Positions 1 to 7,598 of a DNA stretch of 32,889 bases are shown here, in pieces. The translations under genes were made by a program, and so were the position numbers. The stretch lies in the NCBI GenBank assembly GCA_905478465.1, contig CAJQIN010000012.1, forward strand, positions 1-32,889, given 5' to 3'. The stretch's first letter is position 1. The number at the start of each line of letters is the position of its first letter. Origin of the DNA: Minisyncoccota bacterium (lineage in GTDB: Bacteria; Patescibacteriota; Minisyncoccia; Phycocordibacterales; CAJQIN01). The notes below the pieces were generated by a model that was not told the DNA's origin, did not search any database, and saw nothing but the letters and a program-made list of their open reading frames with translations.

Positions 1-307
1 CTTCTCGGGCAGCACCTTTTTCCATTTTATCTTCACCATCATCATCGTCAGAAACAAGGTGTCCTACATCGGTAATATTAATAACATGTTGTACTTTATG
101 TCCTAGGTATTTTAACGAACGACTCAGGGTATCTGCAAAAATGTATGAGCGTAGATTACCAAGATGTGCATAGTTGTATACTGTAGGTCCGCAGCTATAC
201 ATAGTAACTATATTCTTTCTGGGAATGAGTTGTTCCTTTTTTCTATTATGTAGAGTATTGGATAGAAAAATGGGTATTTTTTTATTTTTCTTAAAAATAG
301 AAAACAT
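1..307 (-). CDS. cysS: Cysteinyl-tRNA synthetase, N-terminal part (runs off window)
   Basis: Reverse-strand translation [102 protein letters not shown] matches the CysRS signature ([27 protein letters not shown]). Confidence 0.93.
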   Translation of the reverse strand, partial: MFSIFKKNKKIPIFLSNTLHNRKKEQLIPRKNIVTMYSCGPTVYNYAHLGNLRSYIFADTLSRSLKYLGHKVQHVINITDVGHLVSDDDDGEDKMEKGAARE

Positions 308-325
308 ATATGGTAGAGGTGCTAT

Positions 326-1246
326 CTATAGCCATTTTTTTATTTTGAAAAGAATAACCATTGCAATAGTTGCTACAAGCATAAACCCTGTGATAATCCA
401 AAAATCATTATCGATACCTACAATAGGGAGTACTTTTGTATTCATTCCAAATATTCCTGCAATCAAAGATAGTGGAAATGTTACAAATGCAAGAATGGTA
501 AGGGTATTCATTACTTCATTTTGTTTTGTAAAGAGAAGTGAGTTGTTTGTTTCTCGTAGTTCAACCGCCAGGTCAATATTATGTAATAAAAAAGATTTCA
601 CTTTTTTGTACTCTTCTTCAAGGATGTGTCTAGTTCGTTCAAACAAATCAATATCTTGCGCTTTCGAAGCGATAAGAGAGAGGCTTTTGAGATTAGTTTC
701 GTGTGGCACGATTGTACGCTTGAGATCTAGGAGATCACGACCTGCTTTTGACAGAGCAAAAACCATTTCTTTTTCTTGGCCATTAAAAATTTTATCTTCA
801 ATGGTACGAAGAGTGTCTTGCAAATGTTCTATTTCATCATTTATAGATTCGTATAGGCTACGCATTATTTCAAGAAATAAAATTCCTGGAGTGATAGAGT
901 TTTTTAATTCTCCCTTAAGTAGGGTTTCAACTTGTACTTCTTTTGAAAGTCGATCAAGGGTATCAATAGTGTCAAACTGTACGGTAATAACAAAATCTTT
1001 TCCAATAATAATATCAATTTCTTGAATATGTCCTTTGCTATGGCTGTGTTTATATGCTGGAATATGAAATATCGCATATATACTATTGCTGTGAGCTTCT
1101 ATGCTTTGTCTAGGAGTAGGGGAAGCTAAATCTTGTGCTATTTCTGAATCTATATTATATGCTGAGACAATCTCAGAGAGTTCTTCTTGCGTGGGACTAA
1201 TAAGTTGAATCCATTTTGTATTTGGGTATGTGTGTTCTTGTGTCAT
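326..1246 (-). CDS. corA: CorA-like Mg2+ transporter
   Basis: 306 aa; C-terminal TM helices with the GMN motif (AGIFGMNTKVLP) and a charged tail (KIKKWL). Confidence 0.93.
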   Translation of the reverse strand: MTQEHTYPNTKWIQLISPTQEELSEIVSAYNIDSEIAQDLASPTPRQSIEAHSNSIYAIFHIPAYKHSHSKGHIQEIDIIIGKDFVITVQFDTIDTLDRLSKEVQVETLLKGELKNSITPGILFLEIMRSLYESINDEIEHLQDTLRTIEDKIFNGQEKEMVFALSKAGRDLLDLKRTIVPHETNLKSLSLIASKAQDIDLFERTRHILEEEYKKVKSFLLHNIDLAVELRETNNSLLFTKQNEVMNTLTILAFVTFPLSLIAGIFGMNTKVLPIVGIDNDFWIITGFMLVATIAMVILFKIKKWL

Positions 1247-1308
1247 TACTATTTAGTATAACAAAATATTTGACCATGTTGAATACGCTATGTAATAATG
1301 ATCAGATA

Positions 1309-2547
1309 ATGAGACACCCGCTTTTGAAACTATATACAACATCAGGTATTGTTATTGGTCTTATAGCACTTGCATTTTTGGGTGGTCTGTATCTCGGAGA
1401 GAAAAAAGACACAAGTGGTACTGGCGCCTCTGATATGGAAACTGTGCTTTCTCTTGGTCAGCATCGTGATGTTGACATTGCACTTTTTTGGGATGTTTGG
1501 GATTTGCTTGACGAAAAATTTGTGCCAACACACGGCACATCAACGGAGGTTCTAACAGATGATGCGAAACTTTTTAATGCTATCAAAGGTCTCACTGCAT
1601 CTTATGATGATCCCTACACTGTATTTTTTCCTCCAGTAGAGTCAAAAAGTTTTGAACAAGATGTTTCTGGTAATTTCGAAGGTGTAGGTATGGAAATTGA
1701 TATTCGAGATGATGTCCTTACTGTTGTTGCACCTTTAAAGAATACTCCTGCAGATAAGGCTGGTGTGCGGTCAGGGGACAAAATTATTGAGATAGATGGT
1801 AATGTAACCGCCGCTCTTTCAACAGAAGAAGCTGTGGCAATGATTCGTGGTGAAAAAGGTACCTCTGTTACACTTACTATGCGTCGAGAGAATGTCGAAG
1901 ATCCTGTGGTAATTGTTGTTGTCCGAGATCGTATAGATATTCCTGCTATAGAAACAGAGCTTACTGAAGATAATATTTTTGTTATTAGATTATATAATTT
2001 TTCTGCGGTGTCTACTTCACAGTTCAGAGAAGCACTGCGTGAGTTTATAAAAGCAAAAACAGATAAACTTGTACTTGATCTACGAGGAAATCCTGGTGGG
2101 TACCTTGATGCTGCTATTGATATGGCAAGTTGGTTCTTGCCTTCAGGAAAAGTGATTGTGAAAGAAGATTTTAATGGTGATATAGATGAGGTTTCCTATA
2201 GAAGTAAGGGGTATAACATTTTTACTGATAATTTAAAGTTCGTTATCCTTGTTGACGGTGGTTCCGCATCAGCCTCAGAGATTCTAGCTGGAGCGTTACA
2301 AGAGCATGGAAAAGCAACTCTCATAGGGATGGATACTTTTGGAAAAGGGTCCGTACAAGAGTTAGTTAGTTTGGAGGGTGGTACATCTCTCAAGGTAACT
2401 GTGGCTCGTTGGCTCACACCAAATGGTTTATCTATATCTGAAGCAGGATTACATCCCGATATCAAGGTTGAAGTTACTCAAGAAGATATTAATGCTGGAC
2501 GAGATATTCAGTTTGACAAGGCTGTAGAGGTATTATTACAGAAGTAA
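1309..2547 (+). CDS. S41 family C-terminal processing peptidase (CtpA/Prc-like), PDZ domain
   Basis: N-terminal TM helix, PDZ segment (GVGMEIDIRDDVLTVVAPLKNTPADKAGVRSGDKIIEIDG), catalytic region (GGSASASEILAGALQEHGKATLIGMDTFGKGSVQ). Start moved from 1216 to ATG 1309. Confidence 0.93.
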   Translation: MRHPLLKLYTTSGIVIGLIALAFLGGLYLGEKKDTSGTGASDMETVLSLGQHRDVDIALFWDVWDLLDEKFVPTHGTSTEVLTDDAKLFNAIKGLTASYDDPYTVFFPPVESKSFEQDVSGNFEGVGMEIDIRDDVLTVVAPLKNTPADKAGVRSGDKIIEIDGNVTAALSTEEAVAMIRGEKGTSVTLTMRRENVEDPVVIVVVRDRIDIPAIETELTEDNIFVIRLYNFSAVSTSQFREALREFIKAKTDKLVLDLRGNPGGYLDAAIDMASWFLPSGKVIVKEDFNGDIDEVSYRSKGYNIFTDNLKFVILVDGGSASASEILAGALQEHGKATLIGMDTFGKGSVQELVSLEGGTSLKVTVARWLTPNGLSISEAGLHPDIKVEVTQEDINAGRDIQFDKAVEVLLQK

Positions 2548-2622
2548 CAAATTCGGGTATTATTTGATTTTTTCTCAAAAAACACTAGTATAAGTATCCA
2601 GTTACTAAATAAACAAAAAACT

Positions 2623-3066
2623 ATGAAAGTTATATTACTCAAGAACGTTCCAAAGCTAGGAAAAAAATATGAAGTGAAGGATGTGTCTAGAGGACATGCA
2701 CAAAATATGCTTATTCCACAAGGGGATGCTATGGTTGCCACACCAGCATCTTTGAAAAATATTGAGAAGCAAAGATCTGAGTCTCTTGTACACCAAAAGG
2801 TAAGAGAAGATTTATTGATAAAAAATATTGAAGATATGAAGGGTACGGTGGTAAAAATTATAGGAAAAGCAAATGATAAGGGTCATCTTTTTGCTGGTAT
2901 CCATGCTGCTGAAATTATCCCTGCTGTAAAAGAACAAACACGACTTGATATTGATGAAGAACATCTTTTGATCGAAGAACCTCTAAAAGAGGTTGGAAAA
3001 CATAAGGTTCGTGTGAAAGTTGGAGAGGTAGAATCAGAATTTACTGTTGAGGTTGTAGCCGAATAA
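2623..3066 (+). CDS. rplI: Ribosomal protein bL9
   Basis: MKVILLKNVPKLGKKYEVKDVSRGHAQNMLIPQGDAMVAT is the bL9 N-terminal signature. Confidence 0.95.
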   Translation: MKVILLKNVPKLGKKYEVKDVSRGHAQNMLIPQGDAMVATPASLKNIEKQRSESLVHQKVREDLLIKNIEDMKGTVVKIIGKANDKGHLFAGIHAAEIIPAVKEQTRLDIDEEHLLIEEPLKEVGKHKVRVKVGEVESEFTVEVVAE

Positions 3067-3090
3067 TTTATATAGAATATATAAGAAAAT

Positions 3091-3127
3091 AAAAACCATA
3101 CAAGCAAGACTTGTATGGTTTTTATTT
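3091..3127. terminator. Bidirectional intrinsic terminator between convergent rplI and rpmA
   Basis: AAACCATACAAG-CAAGA-CTTGTATGGTTT with A/T runs on both flanks. Confidence 0.85.
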
Positions 3128-3147
3128 TTAATTCAAAAAATGGATTT

Positions 3148-3420
3148 TTATTTTACGTGAACAACTTTTTTAATAACTATTTTGTTATTAAAATGTATTT
3201 TTCTCTTAGTTCCAAATTCAACAGTACCTTCCTTTAATGCGAAGAGTGTATGGTCTTTTCCAAGTCCGACATTTTCTCCTGGTAGAACATCAGTTCCACG
3301 CTGCCGAACAATAATTGAGCCAATTTTTGTAGATTGACCATGATTAAGTTTAACACCAAGGTATTTTGGATTTGAATCTGTGAGGTTTTTGGCTGTTCCG
3401 CCGGCTTTAACTTTTGACAT
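3148..3420 (-). CDS. rpmA: Ribosomal protein bL27
   Basis: [65 protein letters not shown]. Confidence 0.95.
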   Translation of the reverse strand: MSKVKAGGTAKNLTDSNPKYLGVKLNHGQSTKIGSIIVRQRGTDVLPGENVGLGKDHTLFALKEGTVEFGTKRKIHFNNKIVIKKVVHVK

Positions 3421-3443
3421 ATATTTGTTGTGCTACAATAGCA

Positions 3444-3809
3444 ATGAAGATGAGTATAGCTGAAATCAAAACAAAAATCAAGTCTTTCTCCTTAGAGTCA
3501 ATTCATCAAATATATGTGGTGTTTCTGATTATATTAACAGCTGGAACAGCTTTCTCTCTCGGGAGACTATCTGTTGATCCGTATGAATATGCTGCCACTA
3601 TTTTGTATCCTGAAGAGGTCTTAGTGCGAGCAGAGCAGAGTTTGGATAAAAATAGGGAAGTGGTGGCTTCAAAGAAGGGTAGTAGGTATTATTTTTTATG
3701 GTGTGAGGGTGTAGAAGATTTGTCTGAGGTAAATAAAATATTTTTCGAAACTCCTCAGTTAGCAGAGGATGCTGGGTACACAATAGCTAAAAATTGTGAT
3801 ATGCAATAA
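3444..3809 (+). CDS. Single-TM protein with small Cys-containing C-terminal domain (Ada-like metal-binding-type motif suspected)
   Basis: TM helix IYVVFLIILTAGTAFSLG, then VVASKKGSRYYFLWCEGVEDLSEVNKIFFETPQLAEDAGYTIAKNCD. Start ATG 3444 or 3450. Confidence 0.7.
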   Translation: MKMSIAEIKTKIKSFSLESIHQIYVVFLIILTAGTAFSLGRLSVDPYEYAATILYPEEVLVRAEQSLDKNREVVASKKGSRYYFLWCEGVEDLSEVNKIFFETPQLAEDAGYTIAKNCDMQ

Positions 3810-3864
3810 CGTCATTTATAGGGCTAATATAAAGGATTTTATAATAAAAATAGAAATAAGTTGC

Positions 3865-3892
3865 TTGACAAGCATACCGAGTATGCTATACT
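3865..3892 (+). promoter_or_regulatory. Sigma70-type promoter with palindromic spacer
   Basis: TTGACA (3865-3870), 16-nt spacer, TATACT (3887-3892). The spacer is the inverted repeat AGCATAC-CGA-GTATGCT (3871-3887). Confidence 0.75.
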
Positions 3893-3900
3893 TTATTAAT

Positions 3901-3928
3901 CACAGCAGTAGTGCTGTGTTTTTCTTTT
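3901..3928 (+). terminator. Terminator-like hairpin at the predicted transcript 5' end
   Basis: CACAGCA-GTAG-TGCTGTG followed by TTTTTCTTTT. Confidence 0.65.
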
Positions 3929-4084
3929 CCTGGATTATCTTACTATCTGTGAGGACCTGTACATGTATTGTCGATGGGTCTAATACGCGGGATATGGTAA
4001 GAACCTCCCAATGTCTTTTAAACAACGAGATTAAGGGAATTAGCATTTAAACAACGGCTTATTTTATATTTTACGACTGTAGGT

Positions 4085-4528
4085 TTGCTTACGCTCCTTT
4101 CAGGCGTTACCGGAACCGAGGTACCAGTTCAACTGCCTACCGAGGCTCCTGTGATTGAAGAACGACTCATTGAAGAGGTGAAACAAGAACCAGAGGACTT
4201 TATGGATACAGAGAGTTATGTACGACATTATTTTTCTGATCTCCCTGTTATGGTTGACGTGGCTTTCTGTGAATCAACTTTTCGTCAGTTTAATGAAGAA
4301 GGGGAGGTTGTTCTGGGTATAGTAAACAAACGTGATGTTGGTGTTATGCAAATTAACACACGTTATCACCTTGAGGATGCTGAAGAACTTGGACATGATA
4401 TTTATACTCTTGAAGGAAATGTTGCTTATGCACGTGCCCTTTACGAAAGACAGGGAGATGCTCCTTGGATTCATTCAAAAAAATGTTGGTCTCAATCTCC
4501 GGTATCATCGTCACTTGCACTTAAGTAA
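4085..4528 (+). CDS. Lysozyme/SLT-like (lytic transglycosylase-type) exported protein; N-terminus apparently disrupted
   Basis: VAFCESTFRQFNEEGEVVLGIVNKRDVGVMQINTRYHLEDAEELGHDIYTLEGNVAYARALYERQGDAPW: Glu in CEST-F, GVMQIN, N..YA..LY. No ATG/GTG start is in frame upstream of TTG 4085. Confidence 0.75.
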   Translation: MLTLLSGVTGTEVPVQLPTEAPVIEERLIEEVKQEPEDFMDTESYVRHYFSDLPVMVDVAFCESTFRQFNEEGEVVLGIVNKRDVGVMQINTRYHLEDAEELGHDIYTLEGNVAYARALYERQGDAPWIHSKKCWSQSPVSSSLALK

Positions 4529-4544
4529 TTTGTTACTTTGATTC

Positions 4545-4575
4545 AAAAAATCCCCCGAATAATCGGGGGATTTTT
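4545..4575 (+). terminator. Intrinsic terminator
   Basis: AAAAAATCCCCCGA-ATAA-TCGGGGGATTTTT. Confidence 0.9.
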
Positions 4576-4653
4576 GTATTGCATTTTTAAGATAGGGGAG
4601 TAATATTCGTTTTAGAGGGTGGTCTATAACATTTTTTGAAAGAGAGTATTAAG

Positions 4654-5124
4654 ATGCCAAGTGAAAAAACAAGCATTAATTATTCAGAGTGTGTGGTTGC
4701 CAATAATAGGTACCAGGAAATGTACCAATTGTTGAATAGTCATTGGGTACTACTTTGTAAGGTTTCTGAAAAGTATAATTTGAATCCCGCAAGTATATTT
4801 GTCTATTGTTATTTAAAAGAGAATCCGTTGCAAGTTATTGATAAGGAAGAAAAGGAACGTCTTTGTATTACAAATAGTACGTCACGCAGGGATGTTGTTA
4901 GTCTTGCACTTGAGATATTTATTGATTACGAAAAAAAATATCTTTTACATTTTCAAGAACATTCAGCTTTTAAAGGTGATTTGTTTCCAAGTTGGTTGAT
5001 AGACAAGTTATTAGATCTGTTTATGTTTGACGTAACCCCTGGGAAAAAAGATTTTTGCATGGAAGTGGGGGATGTTGAAATTACATGTGGTGACTGTAGA
5101 AGTGTTGAGGAGTATTGCTTATAA
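4654..5124 (+). CDS. Hypothetical protein
   Basis: 156-aa ORF from ATG 4654 with purine-rich GAAAGAGAG about 8 nt upstream; no family recognised. Confidence 0.65.
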   Translation: MPSEKTSINYSECVVANNRYQEMYQLLNSHWVLLCKVSEKYNLNPASIFVYCYLKENPLQVIDKEEKERLCITNSTSRRDVVSLALEIFIDYEKKYLLHFQEHSAFKGDLFPSWLIDKLLDLFMFDVTPGKKDFCMEVGDVEITCGDCRSVEEYCL

Positions 5125-5140
5125 ATAAAAAAAGGACGCG

Positions 5141-5166
5141 GCGCACAGTAAAATGTGCGCTTTTTT
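5141..5166. terminator. Bidirectional terminator between convergent genes
   Basis: GCGCACA-GTAAAA-TGTGCGC then TTTTTT; A-rich on the other flank. Confidence 0.85.
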
Positions 5167-6139
5167 ATTTATCATCCATACCACTACCTCCATGAAATTT
5201 TTCATGTATGTCCCGAAGGTGCTTATTTGTAACATGAGTGTATATCTGTGTAGTAGCCACATTTTTGTGTCCCAGAAGCTCTTGTACGCTACGCAAATCC
5301 GCACCATGGGTTAGAAGGTCTGTGGCATATGTATGTCTGAGTGTGTGAGGGGTAACTTTTTTTGATAGACCCGCTAGCATAGCCGATTTAGATATCATCA
5401 TTTGAATAGATCTAGGAGAGAGTCTTTTATTTTCTGGATCTTTAGAACGTACATTTATAAAAAGAGGTTTGTGTACGTCACGACGAGAGGCGATATAGAT
5501 ACGTAACCATTCGGCAGAACGAGGAGATATAAAAATGGTACGAATATGCTTTCCTTTTCCAACAATAGAAAGTTCGTAGGTTCTGGTTGTATTGTTATCT
5601 TTGAGAAAAGACATTTGATCAACGTTAAGAGCTACGAGTTCTGAAATACGCATACCTGATGAAAAGAAGAGTTCCATAATAGTTCTGTCCCGAAGACCTG
5701 AAGGTGTTTCGATTTTTGGTATTTTTAGCATTTGTTCTATATCACGTACCTCAAGAAAAGAGATGGTCTCATCTGCTTTTTGTTTGGCAAGCTTTATTTT
5801 TGATGATGGAAGAGTTTCCATGTCTCTGTCCGTAAGAAAATTCAATAGTGCCCGAAGAGCAATAAGATAGTAGTTCTGAGATTTTTTTCCAAGTGTGCCG
5901 CCAGAAGGGGTTGTGTATGTGCGAGCGAGATAGAGTCGATAATCCCAAATATGGTCTGCTGTTAATTCATGCGGAAGTAATTTTTCTTTATTGGTTTTTT
6001 TGAGCCAGCCAACAAAGAGTTGGAGATATTGTTTGTAATTTTTTTGAGTGTTACTCGATAGGCCTTTCTCAATTTCACAGTAATCAAGAAAGGGGAGGAT
6101 GTGTTCAGGAAGTGGTTTATTGCTTTGGACTACTTTCAT
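5165..6139 (-). CDS. Tyrosine recombinase, XerC/XerD-like
   Basis: GMRISELVAL (Arg), TPHTLRHTYATDLLTHGADLRSVQELLGHKNVATTQIYTHV (HxxR...H...Y). Confidence 0.92.
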   Translation of the reverse strand: MKVVQSNKPLPEHILPFLDYCEIEKGLSSNTQKNYKQYLQLFVGWLKKTNKEKLLPHELTADHIWDYRLYLARTYTTPSGGTLGKKSQNYYLIALRALLNFLTDRDMETLPSSKIKLAKQKADETISFLEVRDIEQMLKIPKIETPSGLRDRTIMELFFSSGMRISELVALNVDQMSFLKDNNTTRTYELSIVGKGKHIRTIFISPRSAEWLRIYIASRRDVHKPLFINVRSKDPENKRLSPRSIQMMISKSAMLAGLSKKVTPHTLRHTYATDLLTHGADLRSVQELLGHKNVATTQIYTHVTNKHLRDIHEKFHGGSGMDDK

Positions 6140-6216
6140 GTATATATAATATCATACATATACATTCGCACAATATATGTAAAACGAATTAAGACTATTA
6201 AAATAAAAGGATTAGT

Positions 6217-6336
6217 TTAATCTATTAAACCTTCCCACCATGAGAATGTTGTGTGCAGAAATATATATAAAGGTGCGTATATTGGCAGCAATATAAAAAA
6301 CAAAATTAGTTTGAACCTTTTGGTGAAATTTTTCAT
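6217..6336 (-). CDS. Putative 39-aa single-pass membrane peptide
   Basis: MKNFTKRFKLILFFILLPIYAPLYIFLHTTFSWWEGLID; below the ORF-track size cutoff; directly downstream of and co-oriented with 6362..6676. Confidence 0.45.
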   Translation of the reverse strand: MKNFTKRFKLILFFILLPIYAPLYIFLHTTFSWWEGLID

Positions 6337-6361
6337 CTAAGATAACAGCCTACCAGAAAAA

Positions 6362-6676
6362 TTACTGAATCTCAATTTTGTACATGTTGATATTTCTAAT
6401 ATCTTGTACTATCCAAATAATGACAACGGTAATGATTCCCATAGATACGTGTGTCAAAAATTCTGTGTGTGTGAACATGCTATATAAAAACTCATACAAA
6501 ACTATCGGGTTGAGTGTTTCAATCGCCCTGAGGGCATTTTGAGCGATGTTTTTTACAGACATGAAGTGTCTTGCGAGTACAAGTAATCCTAGTAAAAGTA
6601 GTGTTTTAATACTTACTTTTTTAAGAATATAAATTCTTTGAATACGTCGCATAACATTTGTTTTAATCGTGTACAT
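6362..6676 (-). CDS. Small membrane protein downstream of sigma factor (anti-sigma candidate)
   Basis: 104 aa, two or more hydrophobic helices; starts 3 nt after the sigma gene stop. Confidence 0.65.
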   Translation of the reverse strand: MYTIKTNVMRRIQRIYILKKVSIKTLLLLGLLVLARHFMSVKNIAQNALRAIETLNPIVLYEFLYSMFTHTEFLTHVSMGIITVVIIWIVQDIRNINMYKIEIQ

Positions 6677-6679
6677 ATT

Positions 6680-7252
6680 TTAATTGTTTAGGGTTGATTT
6701 TTGCATTATCTTTTTTATTTCTTTTCGTGCTCGGTGTAAACGTGTTCGTACAACATTTTCTGAAATACATTCCTCTTTAGAAATTTCTTTATGCGTCTTC
6801 CCTGTTACGTAAAATTTTTTTGATACATGTTGAAAAATATCCGGAAGTTTTGATATATACGATAAAACTTCATCTCTGTCAAGTATAGATGTAAAATTTG
6901 ATTTATGAGTATCTCCAAGTACTGCTAGAAGTTTATCATCTAATGATACTGTTGAGGTATTAGTTTTCTTTTGTTTTTGGTAAACAGTGTAACTTGTATT
7001 AAGAAGTATTTTATAAGCCCAGGAAGAAAAAGAAGCCCCTTCCCTTTTGCTAAATTGTTTTGCTTTCAAAAATATTTTTACAAAAGAATCTTGTACCACG
7101 TCTTGTATATCTTCTTGATTCCTGAGAACAGAGGATATTTTTCTTGTAAATTTTTTCTCGTATCTTTCGACAATTATTTCGAATAGGTATGGATGATCAG
7201 TTACCAATTCTAAAACCTCTTCATCTGTGTAATCAGTGTGTTGTGTAGACAT
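6680..7252 (-). CDS. RNA polymerase sigma factor, sigma-70/ECF-like
   Basis: Sigma2 (NQEDIQDVVQDSFVKIFLKAKQF...SFSSWAYKILLN) and sigma4 (THKEISKEECISENVVRTRLHRARKEIKK). Confidence 0.88.
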   Translation of the reverse strand: MSTQHTDYTDEEVLELVTDHPYLFEIIVERYEKKFTRKISSVLRNQEDIQDVVQDSFVKIFLKAKQFSKREGASFSSWAYKILLNTSYTVYQKQKKTNTSTVSLDDKLLAVLGDTHKSNFTSILDRDEVLSYISKLPDIFQHVSKKFYVTGKTHKEISKEECISENVVRTRLHRARKEIKKIMQKSTLNN

Positions 7253-7263
7253 TTTGTAGTATA

Positions 7264-7291
7264 AACACCAGATATATTTGTCTGGTGTTTA
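7264..7291. promoter_or_regulatory. Perfect inverted repeat abutting the sigma-gene -10 element
   Basis: AAACACCAGA-TATATTTG-TCTGGTGTTT; on the minus strand TATACT (7258-7263) overlaps the end of the repeat and lies 5 nt from the sigma ATG. Confidence 0.55.
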
Positions 7292-7360
7292 TGTATTAGC
7301 ATTAATTATCGACCTGTTCATATGTTATAACCGGTAAATAAGTTGATTTGTTACAGGTAG

Positions 7361-7591
7361 TTATTTGTGGCTATTTAATGTATCTATAGCTGATTGAACA
7401 AGTTTCTTACCATTTTCTATAGCATAAGAAAATATTTTACCAATATAATCCCAAACAGGAGTAAATCGGTTTGATTGTAAATATTCAATTACATCGAAAT
7501 CAAAGAAAAATTTTAGGATAACAAGTGCTACGATGATAACAATAATTAGTTTTATAAAACCACTATTTTGTTTTGTTGGCATATGTTGCAT
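7361..7591 (-). CDS. Small single-TM protein
   Basis: 76-aa ORF, hydrophobic segment FIKLIIVIIVALVILKFFF; tightly spaced after the M23 gene. Confidence 0.7.
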   Translation of the reverse strand: MQHMPTKQNSGFIKLIIVIIVALVILKFFFDFDVIEYLQSNRFTPVWDYIGKIFSYAIENGKKLVQSAIDTLNSHK

Positions 7592-7598
7592 TAATTAT

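Noticed and set aside
174-1025. 283-aa plus-strand ORF
   Set aside because: Antisense to corA and cysS, both with strong protein signatures; low-complexity Ser/Arg-rich shadow translation.
4011-4030. Programmed -1 frameshift at TTTTAAAC to rescue the lysozyme-like ORF
   Set aside because: TTTAAAC is not in the required X XXY YYZ phase relative to ATG 4011, and the repeat-mediated 29-bp explanation restores a much better N-terminus.
3968-4035. Resemblance to a purine riboswitch (GATATGG) or to 16S rRNA (CTAATAC..GGATA)
   Set aside because: Flanking segments do not pair as the purine aptamer requires, and only about 10 nt resemble 16S; treated as coincidence.
3796-4050. 84-aa plus-strand ORF in the promoter/leader region
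   Set aside because: Spans a promoter and a hairpin; composition is not protein-like. A short downstream portion cannot be fully excluded, so it is handled as a leader finding.
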